Shown: positions 1 through 9,928 of the stretch, one piece after another
Layout: the number at the start of each line of letters is the position of its first letter
How positions within the stretch are numbered: the stretch's first letter is position 1
Origin: Paenibacillus sp. JJ-100
GTDB lineage: Bacteria > Bacillota > Bacilli > Paenibacillales > Paenibacillaceae
DNA: 64,000 nucleotides
Direction of reading: 5' to 3'
Assembly (NCBI RefSeq): GCF_948329825.1
Contig: NZ_CAOJCM010000002.1
Location: 930,001 to 994,000 of the forward strand
The notes under the pieces: generated by a model
Seen by the model: only the letters and a program-made list of their open reading frames with translations
What the model was told of the DNA's origin: nothing
The model's database searches: none
Made by a program: the position numbers and the translations under genes

Positions 1-1084
1 GAGCCTTGGCTTCAATCTGACGAATACGCTCACGCGTAACACCAAACACCTTACCTACTTCTTCCAGCGTTCTCGTACGGCCATCATCCAGACCAAAACG
101 CAAACGAAGAACATTTTCTTCACGCTCAGTCAAAGTATCCAAAACATCTTCAAGTTGCTCTTTCAAGAGCTCGTATGCAGCGGCATCTGCCGGAGCCAAA
201 GCTTCCTGGTCTTCGATGAAATCACCCAGATGTGAGTCATCTTCTTCACCAATCGGCGTTTCCAGGGAAACCGGTTCCTGTGCAATCTTGGTAATCTCGC
301 GTACTTTTTCGACGCTTAGATCCATCTCCGCAGCAATTTCTTCAGGAGTTGGTTCGCGCCCCAGTTCTTGCAACAGCTGACGGGATACCCGGATCAGCTT
401 ATTAATCGTCTCTACCATGTGAACTGGGATACGGATGGTTCTTGCCTGGTCGGCAATTGCACGTGTAATCGCCTGACGAATCCACCATGTCGCATACGTA
501 CTGAACTTATAGCCTTTTTTGTGGTCAAACTTTTCTACCGCTTTGATCAGACCCATGTTTCCTTCCTGAATCAAATCAAGGAAAAGCATTCCGCGTCCCA
601 CATAACGCTTCGCAATACTGACAACGAGACGAAGGTTCGCTTCCGCCAGACGGCGTTTCGCTTCTTCATCCCCGTTCTCAATCCGTTTTGCAAGTTGTAC
701 TTCGTCATCAGCTGACAACAAAGGTACACGCCCAATTTCCTTGAGGTACATCCGGACTGGGTCATTAATTTTGATGCCCGGTGGCAAGCTTAGATCATCG
801 TCAAAGTGGAACTCATCGTCTCCATCTCTGCTGCTATTTTCGGAATCATCATTAGGACGAAGGGTCACCTCTTCATCATTTTCATTAACGACGTCTATGC
901 CTAAGTCACTGAGTTGCTCATAAAACTCATCCATCTGCTCAGCATCCTGCTCAAATGGAGAGAGTTTCTCAATAATTTCCTTATAGTTCAGTGAGGCCCT
1001 TTTCTTACCTGATTCAATCAATTGATCTTTAACCTGATCCAGTGTCAATTCTGTTTCTAGTTCAGTATGCTGATCATTCGCCAT
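1..1084 (-). CDS. rpoD: RNA polymerase primary sigma factor SigA/RpoD (3' end outside window)
   Basis: Housekeeping sigma factor that directs RNA polymerase to vegetative promoters. About 361 residues are visible; the last few residues after the region 4.2 helix (ending [14 protein letters not shown]) lie beyond the left edge. An acidic segment (about residues 68-97) precedes region 1.2 ([11 protein letters not shown]). Region 2 follows with [20 protein letters not shown] and the region 2.4 motif [13 protein letters not shown], then regions 3 and 4. The ATG is preceded by a purine-rich GGAGGGAG ribosome binding site. It is the last gene of yqxD-dnaG-rpoD, 44 bp after dnaG, the same order as in B. 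subtilis. Identity is certain; only the truncation is an issue. Confidence 0.97.
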   Translation of the reverse strand, partial: MANDQHTELETELTLDQVKDQLIESGKKRASLNYKEIIEKLSPFEQDAEQMDEFYEQLSDLGIDVVNENDEEVTLRPNDDSENSSRDGDDEFHFDDDLSLPPGIKINDPVRMYLKEIGRVPLLSADDEVQLAKRIENGDEEAKRRLAEANLRLVVSIAKRYVGRGMLFLDLIQEGNMGLIKAVEKFDHKKGYKFSTYATWWIRQAITRAIADQARTIRIPVHMVETINKLIRVSRQLLQELGREPTPEEIAAEMDLSVEKVREITKIAQEPVSLETPIGEEDDSHLGDFIEDQEALAPADAAAYELLKEQLEDVLDTLTEREENVLRLRFGLDDGRTRTLEEVGKVFGVTRERIRQIEAKA

Positions 1085-1128
1085 AACTCGACTCCCTCCT
1101 CCCTAGAAACATCCGATAAGCCAGACGT

Positions 1129-2949
1129 TCACTGTCTCTCTAGGGCAATCATCTCAAGTGCAATTTGTGCCGCGCGTACAGAATCACCTGCCCGCTCTGC
1201 AGCAATCATTTCTTCCTTCTTTAAATCGTACTGTTTTTTTCGCGGATACTTTAGAACTTCCCTGATGCAATCATCGAGCACCTGAACACTCCATTCACCT
1301 GGACCATCCATCATCGAGATCGAGCTGACCGTCTTTTCCAAACGATCATCATGCAACGAAGACATAAAGCGACTTGTATCCGGCGGTTTGCCTTGCGCAT
1401 AGTAAGCATATAGATAAGCAGCAATAGCTGCATGATCCTCCAGATTAAAAGCTTCGCCAAGATGTTCATTGACATACTGCGCTGCTTCATCATCCTGTAA
1501 CATCCAGGCGATCAGCTTGCGCTCTGCAACATGATAAGCCGGCAACAGATTGGGCGTAGGCACATGCCTATTTTGTTGCCTACCATTATTCCACCTTTTC
1601 GGGTTATTATCCCCATAATCCTGGTTATTTTTCATTGCTTCTCGTTCTTCGTTACATTCTTGCTTCAGTGTTTCAAAAGATACATCAACTTCGGCAGCAA
1701 GTTCACGAAGATATACTTCGCGTTCCGTTGGTGAAGACAGAGGAGCGATCAATTTCACTGCTTCTTTGGAATAAGCGATTTGTCCGCCGCCTTCTAGCAG
1801 TATATGGTTTTTTTTGAGGTTTATAAGCTTAAATTTTGTAGTCGTTACAGCACCGTCTATAATCTGGTTACGGAATCGTTCGCCACCATGTTTTCGGATG
1901 AAATCATCCGGGTCAAGTCCCTCAGGAATAAGCGCCACTTTGACCTGCAACCCCGCCTCCTCCAAAATGGGGATATTCTTCATTGCGGCTGCCTGCCCGG
2001 CACGATCGCCATCATAACAGAGGACGACCTCATCACACATGCCTTTAATGATGAGCGCCTGGTTTTCCGTGAGAGCCGTTCCCATAGCTGCTACACCATT
2101 CTGTACGTCCTGATCCCACGCAGAAATGACATCACCATAGCCTTCAAACAAAATAACTTGTCTTTGTTTGCGGATTGCATTTTTAGCCTGGTGTAGATTG
2201 TAAAGAACACGGCCTTTGTTGAACAACCGGGTTTCCGGGGAGTTCAAATATTTCGGCTGTCCTTCTCCCAATATACGCCCCGCAAATGCAATTGGCTTAC
2301 CGCTCCTGCCATGAATCGGGAACATAATCCGGTCTCTGAACTTGTCCACATATCCGTTGCCTTCACTACGCTCAGATAGAAGACCGCCACGCTCCATCTC
2401 TTCCAGCGGATAATTCCGCTTTTCGAGAAATTGTACAAGTGTATCCCAACGATTTGGCGCATAACCAATCTGGAATTGATCGATTAATTTGTCGCCAATA
2501 CCACGTGAGCGTAAATATTCCATGGCCACTTTGCCATGCTCCGTATTTTTCAACAAAAAATGATACAGCTTCGCGGTAAGCTCATAAGCCTCCAGCAGAC
2601 GAGCCGTCTCCGGATTTACATGAGCAGCTTCACGCCCCTGCCAGTCACCCATGGAGATATGACTTTCTTCTGCCATCGTTTTGACAGCCTCGGGAAAGGA
2701 TAACCCTTCGATTTCCATCCTGAATTTGATGGCATTTCCACCCGTGCCGCATCCGTAGCAATAGAAAATCTGTTTCTCTGGTGTGACGGTAAACGAAGGC
2801 GTCTTCTCGGAATGAAAAGGGCAGAGGCCTTTCATGTACTTCCCCTGCTTGGTCAGATGCACAAATCGGCTAACCGTATCCACGATATCATGTTGCTGCA
2901 ATACCGATTCAATAATACTTTCGGGTATACCGCCTTGTCCGGTACTCAT
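1129..2949 (-). CDS. dnaG: DNA primase DnaG
   Basis: Synthesises RNA primers at the replication fork. The N-terminal CHC2 zinc-binding domain (CPFHSEKTPSF, then CYGCGTGGNAIKF, about residues 35-75) is followed by the catalytic core with the TOPRIM motifs FEGYGDVISAW and CYDGDRAG, and a C-terminal helicase-binding region. I place the start at ATG 2949 (MSTGQGG), preceded by AAGGTGG at 5 nt. In-frame starts at 2964 (ATG) and 2976 (GTG) would add 5 or 9 residues and have poorer ribosome binding sites. It lies between yqxD and rpoD in the classic macromolecular-synthesis operon. The start choice is the only uncertain point. Confidence 0.96.
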   Translation of the reverse strand: MSTGQGGIPESIIESVLQQHDIVDTVSRFVHLTKQGKYMKGLCPFHSEKTPSFTVTPEKQIFYCYGCGTGGNAIKFRMEIEGLSFPEAVKTMAEESHISMGDWQGREAAHVNPETARLLEAYELTAKLYHFLLKNTEHGKVAMEYLRSRGIGDKLIDQFQIGYAPNRWDTLVQFLEKRNYPLEEMERGGLLSERSEGNGYVDKFRDRIMFPIHGRSGKPIAFAGRILGEGQPKYLNSPETRLFNKGRVLYNLHQAKNAIRKQRQVILFEGYGDVISAWDQDVQNGVAAMGTALTENQALIIKGMCDEVVLCYDGDRAGQAAAMKNIPILEEAGLQVKVALIPEGLDPDDFIRKHGGERFRNQIIDGAVTTTKFKLINLKKNHILLEGGGQIAYSKEAVKLIAPLSSPTEREVYLRELAAEVDVSFETLKQECNEEREAMKNNQDYGDNNPKRWNNGRQQNRHVPTPNLLPAYHVAERKLIAWMLQDDEAAQYVNEHLGEAFNLEDHAAIAAYLYAYYAQGKPPDTSRFMSSLHDDRLEKTVSSISMMDGPGEWSVQVLDDCIREVLKYPRKKQYDLKKEEMIAAERAGDSVRAAQIALEMIALERQ

Positions 2950-2996
2950 CTTGGCCACCTTCATCTCTTCTAGCACGTAAATATAATTCGATAAAC

Positions 2997-3464
2997 TTAC
3001 ACATTCTCCTGCAAATCATTCAAAAGTTTTGTCAGTTTATGTTGAAAATTTTCCCGATCCTGCTCCGTAAAAGGTTTTGGACCTTTTCCGTAGTGTCCCT
3101 GACGCCTAGCTTTAGCCGCTGTATGGCGAGAGTCGAGCATAAAATCAATATCTCGATCGTTAAATTCTCGACCTCTAAATGATAGAACATAACAACGTTT
3201 GCCAAGCGCAAGCGCAGCAAGTCCGTAGTCCTGTGTAATCACGATATCATACGGCTTGATGTGATTCGCAATGTACAAGTCAGCGCTTTGATCACTGCGG
3301 TCCACCTGCACGGTACGTACACCCTCTCCCGCTTGCAACATATGATCAAAAGACGAGACAAGCAGTACAGGAATCTTGAAATTCCGCGCGGTGTTGGCGA
3401 TTTCCTTTTTGACCGGGCAAGCATCCCCATCCACAACGATGTGACGTACATTCAACTCACTCAA
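2997..3464 (-). CDS. yqxD: YqxD/YaiI family protein (DUF188)
   Basis: A 155-residue protein of the UPF0178/DUF188 family, whose members have a PIN-like nuclease fold; no activity can be assigned from sequence. The family signature VVDGDACPVKKEI is at the N-terminus, and DYGLAALAL plus a basic RRQGHYGKGPKPFT stretch lie towards the C-terminus. The start is TTG at 3464 with AGGTGG seven bases upstream; no in-frame ATG fits. It is the first gene of the yqxD-dnaG-rpoD operon, 47 bp before the chosen dnaG start. In B. subtilis the same gene occupies the same place. Confidence 0.9.
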   Translation of the reverse strand: MSELNVRHIVVDGDACPVKKEIANTARNFKIPVLLVSSFDHMLQAGEGVRTVQVDRSDQSADLYIANHIKPYDIVITQDYGLAALALGKRCYVLSFRGREFNDRDIDFMLDSRHTAAKARRQGHYGKGPKPFTEQDRENFQHKLTKLLNDLQENV

Positions 3465-3497
3465 ACCCGAACCACCTGTTTCATAAAATATCTGCCT

Positions 3498-3525
3498 ATT
3501 GTAATATACGACCCCAAACAGTCAA
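3498..3525 (-). promoter_or_regulatory. SigA-type promoter for yqxD-dnaG-rpoD
   Basis: On the minus strand TTGACT (3525-3520) is followed by a 16-nt spacer and TACAAT (3503-3498), about 35 bp ahead of the yqxD TTG start. Both hexamers are one base off the SigA consensus. It follows the glyS terminator, so the operon appears to have its own promoter. Confidence 0.6.
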
Positions 3526-3560
3526 AATCCTTCTGCAACCGCTGGAGAAAAACAAAGGCT

Positions 3561-3609
3561 AAAAATACGGAGCGGTTGTTCAACAACTAAACAACCCGTT
3601 CCGTATATT
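3561..3609 (-). terminator. Rho-independent terminator after glyS
   Basis: Inverted repeat ATACGGA-CGG-TTGTT paired with AACAA-CCG-TCCGTAT, followed on the minus strand by TTTTTAG. It lies about 70 bp after the glyS stop and ends the glyQS transcript. Confidence 0.75.
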
Positions 3610-3676
3610 TATACCCTCATATATGGTTCTTTAATACTGCACTTGTGTCCTGCTGAACTTCAAGAACCAGATTACC

Positions 3677-5752
3677 TTATCCAACCAATTTAGAGAAGTC
3701 AGCGAAACCTTTCAGATCGTGATCAATAGATGCCAGAAGCGCGAGTCGATTCGCACGTACCGCTTCATCTTCAGCCATAACCATGACTGAATCAAAGAAT
3801 ACCGTAATCGCATCCTTCCAGGCTGAAGCAATCGATAAGGCTTCAACAGCATTATGCTTAGACAAGGCATCGCGGTACGCTACATTCGTTTGATTCCATG
3901 CATCAAACAACTGACGTTCTCCTTCTTCTGTAAACAGCTCAGGGTGCACAGTAGCGTTCGATGCCTTAGCTGCGAGGTTTCCTACACGGTTGAAAGACTC
4001 CAGCGTTGTTTTGAAAGCTTCCGCATCCAGCACGGCTTTCATCAGTGCCTCACCTTTTGGAACGACAGCACTAATATCGTCGAATCCCGAAGCAATGACT
4101 GCATCAACGACATCGTATCTTACCGTCTCTGACAGCAGTTTTTTCACACGCAATGCGAAGAAGTCCTGCAGATCTTTGCGGATCTCTGCATCTGCACGTT
4201 TCAACAGATTCATCTGGGCATGAACGTCAAGTGCTGCACCAAATACATCGGATAAGGTCAGCGGAAGCTGATGATCCAGCAAAATTTGTACAATTCCTGC
4301 TGCTTGACGACGAAGAGCATATGGATCCTGCGAACCTGTTGGGATGATATTGATCGAGAAGCAACCAACGATGGTATCTATCTTATCTGCCGCACTAACA
4401 ATTGCACCCACAAGAGAAGCAGGAGATTGATCCCCGGCGAAACGTGGCTGGTAATGCTCGAATACCGCCTTGGCTACTTCTTCTTTTTCACCAGCTTTGC
4501 GAGCGTAATCTTCACCCATAACCCCTTGTAACTCAGGGAATTCGCCAACCATCAGTGTAACGAGGTCGAACTTGCAGATATCTGCCGAACGACTAACCGA
4601 TTCAGCCACATCACCTGATACTTGAAGCTTCGCAGCCAGGTTGTCAGCAATTTTGCGAATACGGCGAACTTTATCTCCAACCGTGCCCAGCTCTTCCTGG
4701 AAGACAATGCTTTCAAGCTTGGACAACGCGTCTTTAATCTCGAGTTTTTGATCCTCTTCGTAGAAAAACTTCGCATCGGATAGACGAGCACGCAACACCT
4801 TTTCGTTCCCTTTAGCAATAACATCAAGCGAATCACGACCGCCATTGCGAACTGTAACGAAATATGGCAACAACTGACCATCCTGATTTAGTACCGGGAA
4901 GTAACGCTGATGCTCACGCATCGACGTAATCAGAACTTCCTGCGGAATGTTCAAGAAGGAAGAATCAAACGTGCCAAACAATACGGTTGGTGTTTCGACC
5001 AAGAACAATACCTCTTCAAGCAAATCATCCTTGATGGCAATGTCCCAGTTCTTCTCAGCAGCCAGGGCCTGAATCTGGGATACAATCATCTGCTCACGTT
5101 CTTGAATGTCTACAATAACATGTTCATTACGCAGCACATCCACATATACAGAAGGCTCGGACACGACAGCTTCATTCCCAAGGAAACGGTGGCCTCGTGT
5201 AACGTTACCGGCTTTTACCCCTGTCACTTCAAGGTCAATCACTTCCGTGCCAAACAGCGCAACCATCCAGCGGATCGGACGAACAAACTTGAAATCATAT
5301 GACGCCCAGCGCATAAATTTAGGAAAAGTCATCGCGTGTAGTACCGATAGCAACCCTTCGCCAATAACGGATGCGGTGTTTACACCCTTGCTGCTTTTCG
5401 TTGCATAAATGTACTCCACACCGTTCAATTCCTTGAAAGTAAATTGATCTGATTCTACTCCTTGACTACGTGCAAATCCCAGAGCCGCTTTACTCCAGTT
5501 GCCGCTGTCATCCAGGGCTATTTTGCGGGAAGGTCCTTTAACCTCCTCCTCCACATCTTCCTGCTTCTCAGCTACGTTCTGAATCAGAATCGCAAGACGA
5601 CGTGGTGTTGCGTAAGCTTGCACTTCACCGTAGGCAATACGAGATGCATCAAGCCATTTTACGGTACGCTCTTGAAGCTGTGCGATGGCTGCACGAATAA
5701 AACGTGCAGGCACTTCTTCCAAACCAATTTCAAACAACAGATCCTTAGACAT
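3677..5752 (-). CDS. glyS: Glycine-tRNA ligase beta subunit
   Basis: Beta subunit of the alpha2beta2 bacterial glycyl-tRNA synthetase; it carries tRNA recognition while GlyQ holds the aminoacylation site. At 691 residues it has the usual family length. It begins [18 protein letters not shown], typical of GlyS, and contains the conserved stretch MTFPKFMRW and the HD-like and anticodon-binding regions in the C-terminal half. The ATG overlaps the end of glyQ by 8 bp, so the subunits are probably translationally coupled. The operon is controlled by the upstream T-box leader. In B. subtilis ccpN-yqfL follow glyS; here yqxD follows directly. Confidence 0.97.
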   Translation of the reverse strand: MSKDLLFEIGLEEVPARFIRAAIAQLQERTVKWLDASRIAYGEVQAYATPRRLAILIQNVAEKQEDVEEEVKGPSRKIALDDSGNWSKAALGFARSQGVESDQFTFKELNGVEYIYATKSSKGVNTASVIGEGLLSVLHAMTFPKFMRWASYDFKFVRPIRWMVALFGTEVIDLEVTGVKAGNVTRGHRFLGNEAVVSEPSVYVDVLRNEHVIVDIQEREQMIVSQIQALAAEKNWDIAIKDDLLEEVLFLVETPTVLFGTFDSSFLNIPQEVLITSMREHQRYFPVLNQDGQLLPYFVTVRNGGRDSLDVIAKGNEKVLRARLSDAKFFYEEDQKLEIKDALSKLESIVFQEELGTVGDKVRRIRKIADNLAAKLQVSGDVAESVSRSADICKFDLVTLMVGEFPELQGVMGEDYARKAGEKEEVAKAVFEHYQPRFAGDQSPASLVGAIVSAADKIDTIVGCFSINIIPTGSQDPYALRRQAAGIVQILLDHQLPLTLSDVFGAALDVHAQMNLLKRADAEIRKDLQDFFALRVKKLLSETVRYDVVDAVIASGFDDISAVVPKGEALMKAVLDAEAFKTTLESFNRVGNLAAKASNATVHPELFTEEGERQLFDAWNQTNVAYRDALSKHNAVEALSIASAWKDAITVFFDSVMVMAEDEAVRANRLALLASIDHDLKGFADFSKLVG

Positions 5753-6632
5753 TCTCGGCTCCCCCTTTCTTGATCAGCGGGAAGCCCAGCTTCTCACGCT
5801 CTTCCACATATGTTGCCGCCACTTGACGAGCGAGGTTGCGGACACGAGTGATGTATCCTGTGCGCTCTGTTACACTGATCGCTCCGCGTGCGTCAAGAAG
5901 GTTGAACGTATGGGAACATTTCAGCACGTAGTCATAAGCTGGGAATACCAAATGCTGTGCCATGGCTTTGTTTGCTTCTTCCTCGTACATATTAAAAAGG
6001 GTAAATAACATTTTTACGTCAGACACTTCAAACGTGTACTTGGAATGTTCGTATTCAGGCTGACGGAACACATCGCCATAGGCAATTCCTTCAACCCACT
6101 CAAGGTCAAATACATTTTCTTTGTCCTGTATGTAGGATGCAAGTCGCTCCATACCATATGTGATCTCCACAGCCACCGGATTGGTTTCAATTCCGCCTAC
6201 CTGTTGGAAATACGTGAATTGGGTAATCTCCATGCCGTCCAGCCAAACTTCCCAGCCAAGACCTGCACAACCAAGGGAAGGGTTCTCCCAGTTGTCTTCA
6301 ACAAACCGAATATCATGTTTGAGGGGATCAATACCTAGACGATTCAAACTTTCCAGGTAAATTTCCTGAATGTTATCCGGAGAAGGCTTGATAATGACCT
6401 GAAACTGGTGATGCTGATACAACCGGTTAGGGTTCTCACCGTAACGTCCATCGGAGGGACGGCGGGAAGGCTCAACATAAGCCACTTTCCAAGGTTCTGG
6501 TCCAAGTGAACGCAAAAAGGTCATCGGATTCATCGTACCTGCCCCTTTTTCCGTATCATACGGCTGAACAATAATGCAGTTATGCTCGGCCCAGAATTGT
6601 TGCAGCGTCAAGATCATCTGCTGAAAATTCAT
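5745..6632 (-). CDS. glyQ: Glycine-tRNA ligase alpha subunit
   Basis: Catalytic alpha subunit of heterotetrameric glycyl-tRNA synthetase. About 295 residues, with the class II core visible as [35 protein letters not shown] and [20 protein letters not shown]. The start is ATG 6632 ([14 protein letters not shown]), with AAGGAG seven bases upstream. Upstream in-frame codons would run into the leader and have no better ribosome binding site. It is the first gene of glyQS and overlaps glyS by 8 bp. Expression should rise when uncharged tRNA-Gly binds the T-box leader. Confidence 0.97.
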   Translation of the reverse strand: MNFQQMILTLQQFWAEHNCIIVQPYDTEKGAGTMNPMTFLRSLGPEPWKVAYVEPSRRPSDGRYGENPNRLYQHHQFQVIIKPSPDNIQEIYLESLNRLGIDPLKHDIRFVEDNWENPSLGCAGLGWEVWLDGMEITQFTYFQQVGGIETNPVAVEITYGMERLASYIQDKENVFDLEWVEGIAYGDVFRQPEYEHSKYTFEVSDVKMLFTLFNMYEEEANKAMAQHLVFPAYDYVLKCSHTFNLLDARGAISVTERTGYITRVRNLARQVAATYVEEREKLGFPLIKKGGAENV

Positions 6633-6693
6633 AATCATGCTCCTTTTCGGGTAGTTTGTTGGCAAGCATAGGAGGAGTCAGCCAATAATAAAT

Positions 6694-6980
6694 AGCCCTC
6701 GCCCTACGCCTGATGTACAGACGTAGGGACGAGAGCTGTTCCCGCGGTTCCACCCTACTTGGCCCAAGTCAGACAATTCCTTGAATGATCAAGCCCACTT
6801 TTCCGTGTCCATTCATGCTCCCGAGTGCCATGTTCACAAACCGATTCAATCAGGCTCCCACCATCCCTGACTCGCTTATTATAGATACCCAGTTGTTACA
6901 CAACTCGTTATCATATAAATCCCTGAATCCAGTTTCCTACTTCTCTCGTTCAATGCATGTCTCCAAAAAGAGAATTTATA
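6694..6980 (-). promoter_or_regulatory. T-box riboswitch leader (glycine) of glyQS
   Basis: The conserved T-box sequence AGGGTGGAACCGCGG is on the minus strand at 6756-6742, next to a strong terminator hairpin (6694-6737; arms AGCTCTCGTCCCTACG and CGTAGGGCGAGGGCT). Stem I features lie upstream: AGAGAAGTA near 6940 and GCGAGTCAGGGATGGTGGGAGCC near 6860. A GGC triplet at 6829-6827, in the context GAACATGGCACTCGGGAG, is at the place expected of the specifier codon and matches glycine. The T-box and terminator are read directly; the specifier assignment is inferred by comparison with known glyQS leaders. Confidence 0.93.
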
Positions 6981-6984
6981 TTTC

Positions 6985-7013
6985 ATAATATATAAAATTA
7001 AGTATGAAGTCAA
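6985..7013 (-). promoter_or_regulatory. SigA promoter of the glyQS T-box transcript
   Basis: TTGACT (7013-7008), a 17-nt spacer and TATTAT (6990-6985) on the minus strand, directly upstream of T-box stem I. It sits between the recO stop and the leader, so glyQS is transcribed independently of the era-recO operon. Confidence 0.75.
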
Positions 7014-7041
7014 CCACTTTTTTTTACTTTTGATTGGCACA

Positions 7042-7794
7042 TCAAATCCCGTACTTCTCCATCTGATCTAGGAAAGAACGGGACTTGAGATGAAGACCTA
7101 GCTGGTGATCCATAAAAGCTCGCATTACTTTTTTGATTTCATTACGCGTAGAATCACTTACAGATATATTCCCCAAGCGTTGCAGGTCGAGCTGCACAAA
7201 CAGGCGTAGTAACTTTAACGTCTTAGGGCTAACCGCTATCGCTGGTGGGTCAAAATGTTTACAAGCTCTACACAAGACACCACCAAGTCTTGGACTTATA
7301 AACAACTGCTCATCTGGTCGCTCCTGGTTGCAAGAGATGCATTCGTCCAGCTGCGGCCCATAACCAGCTGCCTGTAAAATTTTCATCTCATACAGACTTA
7401 TAATTACGGCAGGGTCTTTATCTTCTTTCAACGCCTGCAAACAGGCTTTTAATTGCTTGAACCAAAACGCACCTGTCTCTTCATCCTGAAGCACCCGATC
7501 CAGCAACTCGCATGCATAAGAAGCATAGGCAGCCTTCACCAAGTCTTCCCTGAGCTCATGATTGGAATCGATAATCTCTCCTGCGTTCAGTGTGCCGAGA
7601 CCTGTGTTGCGAAAATAAACATATTGACCATAAGTAAACGGCTGCACCAATGCAGCATGTCGGCTTTTGGGCTTTTTAGCACCTCGGACGAGTACTCCTG
7701 CCTTCCCGCCACTTTCGGTACACAGCGTTACAATTTTGTTCCCTTCACCGTAGTCCATGCTGCGGATGACAATGCCTTCCACCCTATATAGCAT
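7042..7794 (-). CDS. recO: DNA repair protein RecO
   Basis: RecFOR-pathway mediator that loads RecA on SSB-coated single-stranded DNA and anneals strands. 250 residues: an N-terminal OB fold (MLYRVEGIVIRSMDYGEGNKIV), a helical middle, and a zinc-binding cluster CISC ... CRAC at about residues 152-182. ATG start at 7794. It is the last gene of the yqfC-recO cluster, 33 bp after yqzL, as in B. subtilis. No terminator hairpin is visible before the glyQ promoter. Confidence 0.95.
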   Translation of the reverse strand: MLYRVEGIVIRSMDYGEGNKIVTLCTESGGKAGVLVRGAKKPKSRHAALVQPFTYGQYVYFRNTGLGTLNAGEIIDSNHELREDLVKAAYASYACELLDRVLQDEETGAFWFKQLKACLQALKEDKDPAVIISLYEMKILQAAGYGPQLDECISCNQERPDEQLFISPRLGGVLCRACKHFDPPAIAVSPKTLKLLRLFVQLDLQRLGNISVSDSTRNEIKKVMRAFMDHQLGLHLKSRSFLDQMEKYGI

Positions 7795-7827
7795 GCCTCG
7801 TCACCTAACCATTCCTGAATCAGCCTG

Positions 7828-7968
7828 TCATGTCTCAGCTTCTTCATCTTCACTCACTTCCCTTGCAGTGTCTGACTCCTGTCCTGACGAGTTACACGTC
7901 TCGGTATATAACAAATAGGATTCTACATCACCTGTCATTGCAAATACCTTCCAAGAAAAATCCCGCAT
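7828..7968 (-). CDS. yqzL: YqzL-like small protein
   Basis: A 46-residue protein beginning MRDFSWKVFAMTGDVESYLL, the pattern of the YqzL family (KDLTWKVFSQTGSIDTYLL in B. subtilis as I recall it), with an acidic C-terminus. The open frame extends further upstream, but the family start is ATG 7968, preceded by GAGAGGAT. It lies between era and recO, exactly where yqzL is in B. subtilis. Function unknown. Confidence 0.8.
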   Translation of the reverse strand: MRDFSWKVFAMTGDVESYLLYTETCNSSGQESDTAREVSEDEEAET

Positions 7969-8096
7969 CGGAAATTCATCCTCTCTTCGGAAATGACGTC
8001 TGGTTCTACCCGATAGGATGGAGTCCTGCAAAGGAAACTATGTGTTGCAATTATTGGATATTCAGTAGTGCATTATGAACATCTTCAGATTAAGTA

Positions 8097-8996
8097 TTAT
8101 TCACGTCCAAAACCGAGGTCGCGCAGAACGCGATCCTGATTTCTCCAGTCTTTTTTCACTTTAACCCACAGATCCATAAAAATTCTGGAACCTAGCAGAT
8201 TTTGAATATCCTGACGTGCACGTTTACCCACTTCCTTCAGCAAGGCACCTTGCTTTCCGATAATGATGCCCTTTTGAGAATCACGTTCTACAAAGATTAC
8301 CGCGGAGATGTAAACAACACCATTATCCTGTACTTTCATATCTTCGATCGTTACAGCAATGGAGTGCGGGACCTCTTCACGCGTCATGTGTAAAATTTTC
8401 TCACGAATGAGCTCTGCACAGACAAACTGTTCAGGGTGATCCGTCACCTGATCATCAGGATAATACTGAGGCCCTTCCGGCAAATACTTTACGATTTGCT
8501 CCAGCAGTGTGCTGACATTACTGCCAAGCATAGCTGACACTGGCACAATCTCAGCAAAATCATGCAGTTTACGGTATTCTTCAATCAGCGGCAGCAACGC
8601 TTCCGGCTCAATTTTGTCAATTTTATTCATAACCAAAATGACAGGTGTACGTAAATTTTTCAATTGTTCAGCAATATATCGATCTCCACCCCCCATACCT
8701 TCTGAGGCATCGATCAAGAACAACGCAGCTTCTACTTCTCCTAGTGTATTCAGGGCTGTTTCGTTCATATAATCGCCAAGTTTGGATTGACGTTTATGAA
8801 TTCCTGGCGTGTCCAGGAAGACGATTTGGTGCTCGTCAGATGTGTACACGCCATGAATTTTGTTACGTGTGGTTTGAGGCTTGTCCGACATAATTGCGAT
8901 TTTTTGTCCAATGACTTGATTCATTAGAGTGGACTTTCCAACGTTAGGACGCCCGATAATCGCAACGAAACCGGATTTAAATGCTTGTTTTTTCAT
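8097..8996 (-). CDS. era: GTPase Era
   Basis: Essential Ras-like GTPase that binds the 3' end of 16S rRNA and assists 30S subunit maturation. 299 residues. G1 [14 protein letters not shown]2 region [10 protein letters not shown]3 LDTPGIH and G4 VMNKIDKI are all present. A C-terminal KH domain follows with [21 protein letters not shown] with AGGAGGAACAT upstream. It lies between cdd and yqzL, in the conserved order with ybeY and dgkA, which groups rRNA maturation genes. Confidence 0.97.
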   Translation of the reverse strand: MKKQAFKSGFVAIIGRPNVGKSTLMNQVIGQKIAIMSDKPQTTRNKIHGVYTSDEHQIVFLDTPGIHKRQSKLGDYMNETALNTLGEVEAALFLIDASEGMGGGDRYIAEQLKNLRTPVILVMNKIDKIEPEALLPLIEEYRKLHDFAEIVPVSAMLGSNVSTLLEQIVKYLPEGPQYYPDDQVTDHPEQFVCAELIREKILHMTREEVPHSIAVTIEDMKVQDNGVVYISAVIFVERDSQKGIIIGKQGALLKEVGKRARQDIQNLLGSRIFMDLWVKVKKDWRNQDRVLRDLGFGRE

Positions 8997-9027
8997 ATGT
9001 TCCTCCTCAGGCGCCTAGGCCTGAAAT

Positions 9028-9441
9028 TTATTTTTTAGTAGAGTCGAGATCCGAGGGTCCGAATGCCCATGGGAGCAATTCAGCAACTGTTGTCTCTAAC
9101 AAGTCACCCTTCAAATTACCCAAAATGACCTTCATGTTCGGATCACACAATTCATACATAACTTGACGGCATACACCACAAGGAGCAATCGGCCCTTCGG
9201 TATCACCAACGATTGCCATTGCCTTGAAGCTGCGTGGTTTATGCCCCCCAGCTACAGCACTAAACATCGCAGTTCGCTCAGCACAATTACCTGGCGTGTA
9301 TGCAGCATTCTCAATGTTACATCCATGATGAACATTTCCTTCCCTATCCAGCAATGCCGCCCCTACCCCAAAGTGGGAATATGGCGTGTACGCCTTAGTA
9401 CGTGCCTTAATTGCTTCCTGCATTAACAAACCATTATCCAT
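9028..9441 (-). CDS. cdd: Cytidine deaminase
   Basis: Pyrimidine salvage: converts cytidine and deoxycytidine to uridine and deoxyuridine. 137 residues, the size of the tetrameric zinc enzyme. The active site is CNIENAAY ... CAERTAMFSA (catalytic Glu, zinc Cys) and PCGVCRQVMYE (two zinc Cys). It lies between dgkA and era, as in B. subtilis. Confidence 0.95.
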   Translation of the reverse strand: MDNGLLMQEAIKARTKAYTPYSHFGVGAALLDREGNVHHGCNIENAAYTPGNCAERTAMFSAVAGGHKPRSFKAMAIVGDTEGPIAPCGVCRQVMYELCDPNMKVILGNLKGDLLETTVAELLPWAFGPSDLDSTKK

Positions 9442-9556
9442 TATTTTTCTCTCCCTTTGGGGTTGTATAATATGCGGATCATTTAGTTAAGCTGATTCTG
9501 GCGTTAAATTATACTGGGAACTTCGATGACAGAAAAGCTTTTGATGGCAGTTATCC

Positions 9557-9928
9557 TCATAAAAGTCCGAGCCAGGCAAGCACTGGTTTAAAGAAAACGA
9601 AACATCCAACGATGACGGCGAACACCGCAGCAAGTAATACTGCTCCAGCCGCGGTGTCTTTTGCCGCTTTTGCGAGCGGATGAATATTGGGCTGTGCCAG
9701 GTCAACAGCGGCTTCTACGGCTGTATTCATCAGCTCGGTAATGAGAACTAAGAATACTGCAGCCAGCACAAACATCCAATCTGTTCTCGAAATGTGGAAG
9801 AAAAATCCAGCTACACACATCAAGATGGCAACTCCTGTGTGAACTCTAACATTCCGTTGAGTTCGTAAGCTGTATGCGATTCCTTCCAGAGCATTGAGGA
9901 ATACCAGACCCCAGGAGCGCCTTTTCAT
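9557..9928 (-). CDS. dgkA: Diacylglycerol/undecaprenol kinase (DgkA family)
   Basis: Small integral membrane lipid kinase. In Bacillus the homologue phosphorylates undecaprenol for cell-wall carrier recycling, so undecaprenol is the likelier substrate here (inference). 123 residues with three hydrophobic segments and the DgkA motif ITELMNTAVEAAVDL containing the conserved Glu residues. The N-terminal amphipathic part is FLNALEGIAYSLRTQRNVRVH. Its ATG shares one base with the ybeY stop (TAATG), indicating coupling. Confidence 0.93.
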   Translation of the reverse strand: MKRRSWGLVFLNALEGIAYSLRTQRNVRVHTGVAILMCVAGFFFHISRTDWMFVLAAVFLVLITELMNTAVEAAVDLAQPNIHPLAKAAKDTAAGAVLLAAVFAVIVGCFVFFKPVLAWLGLL

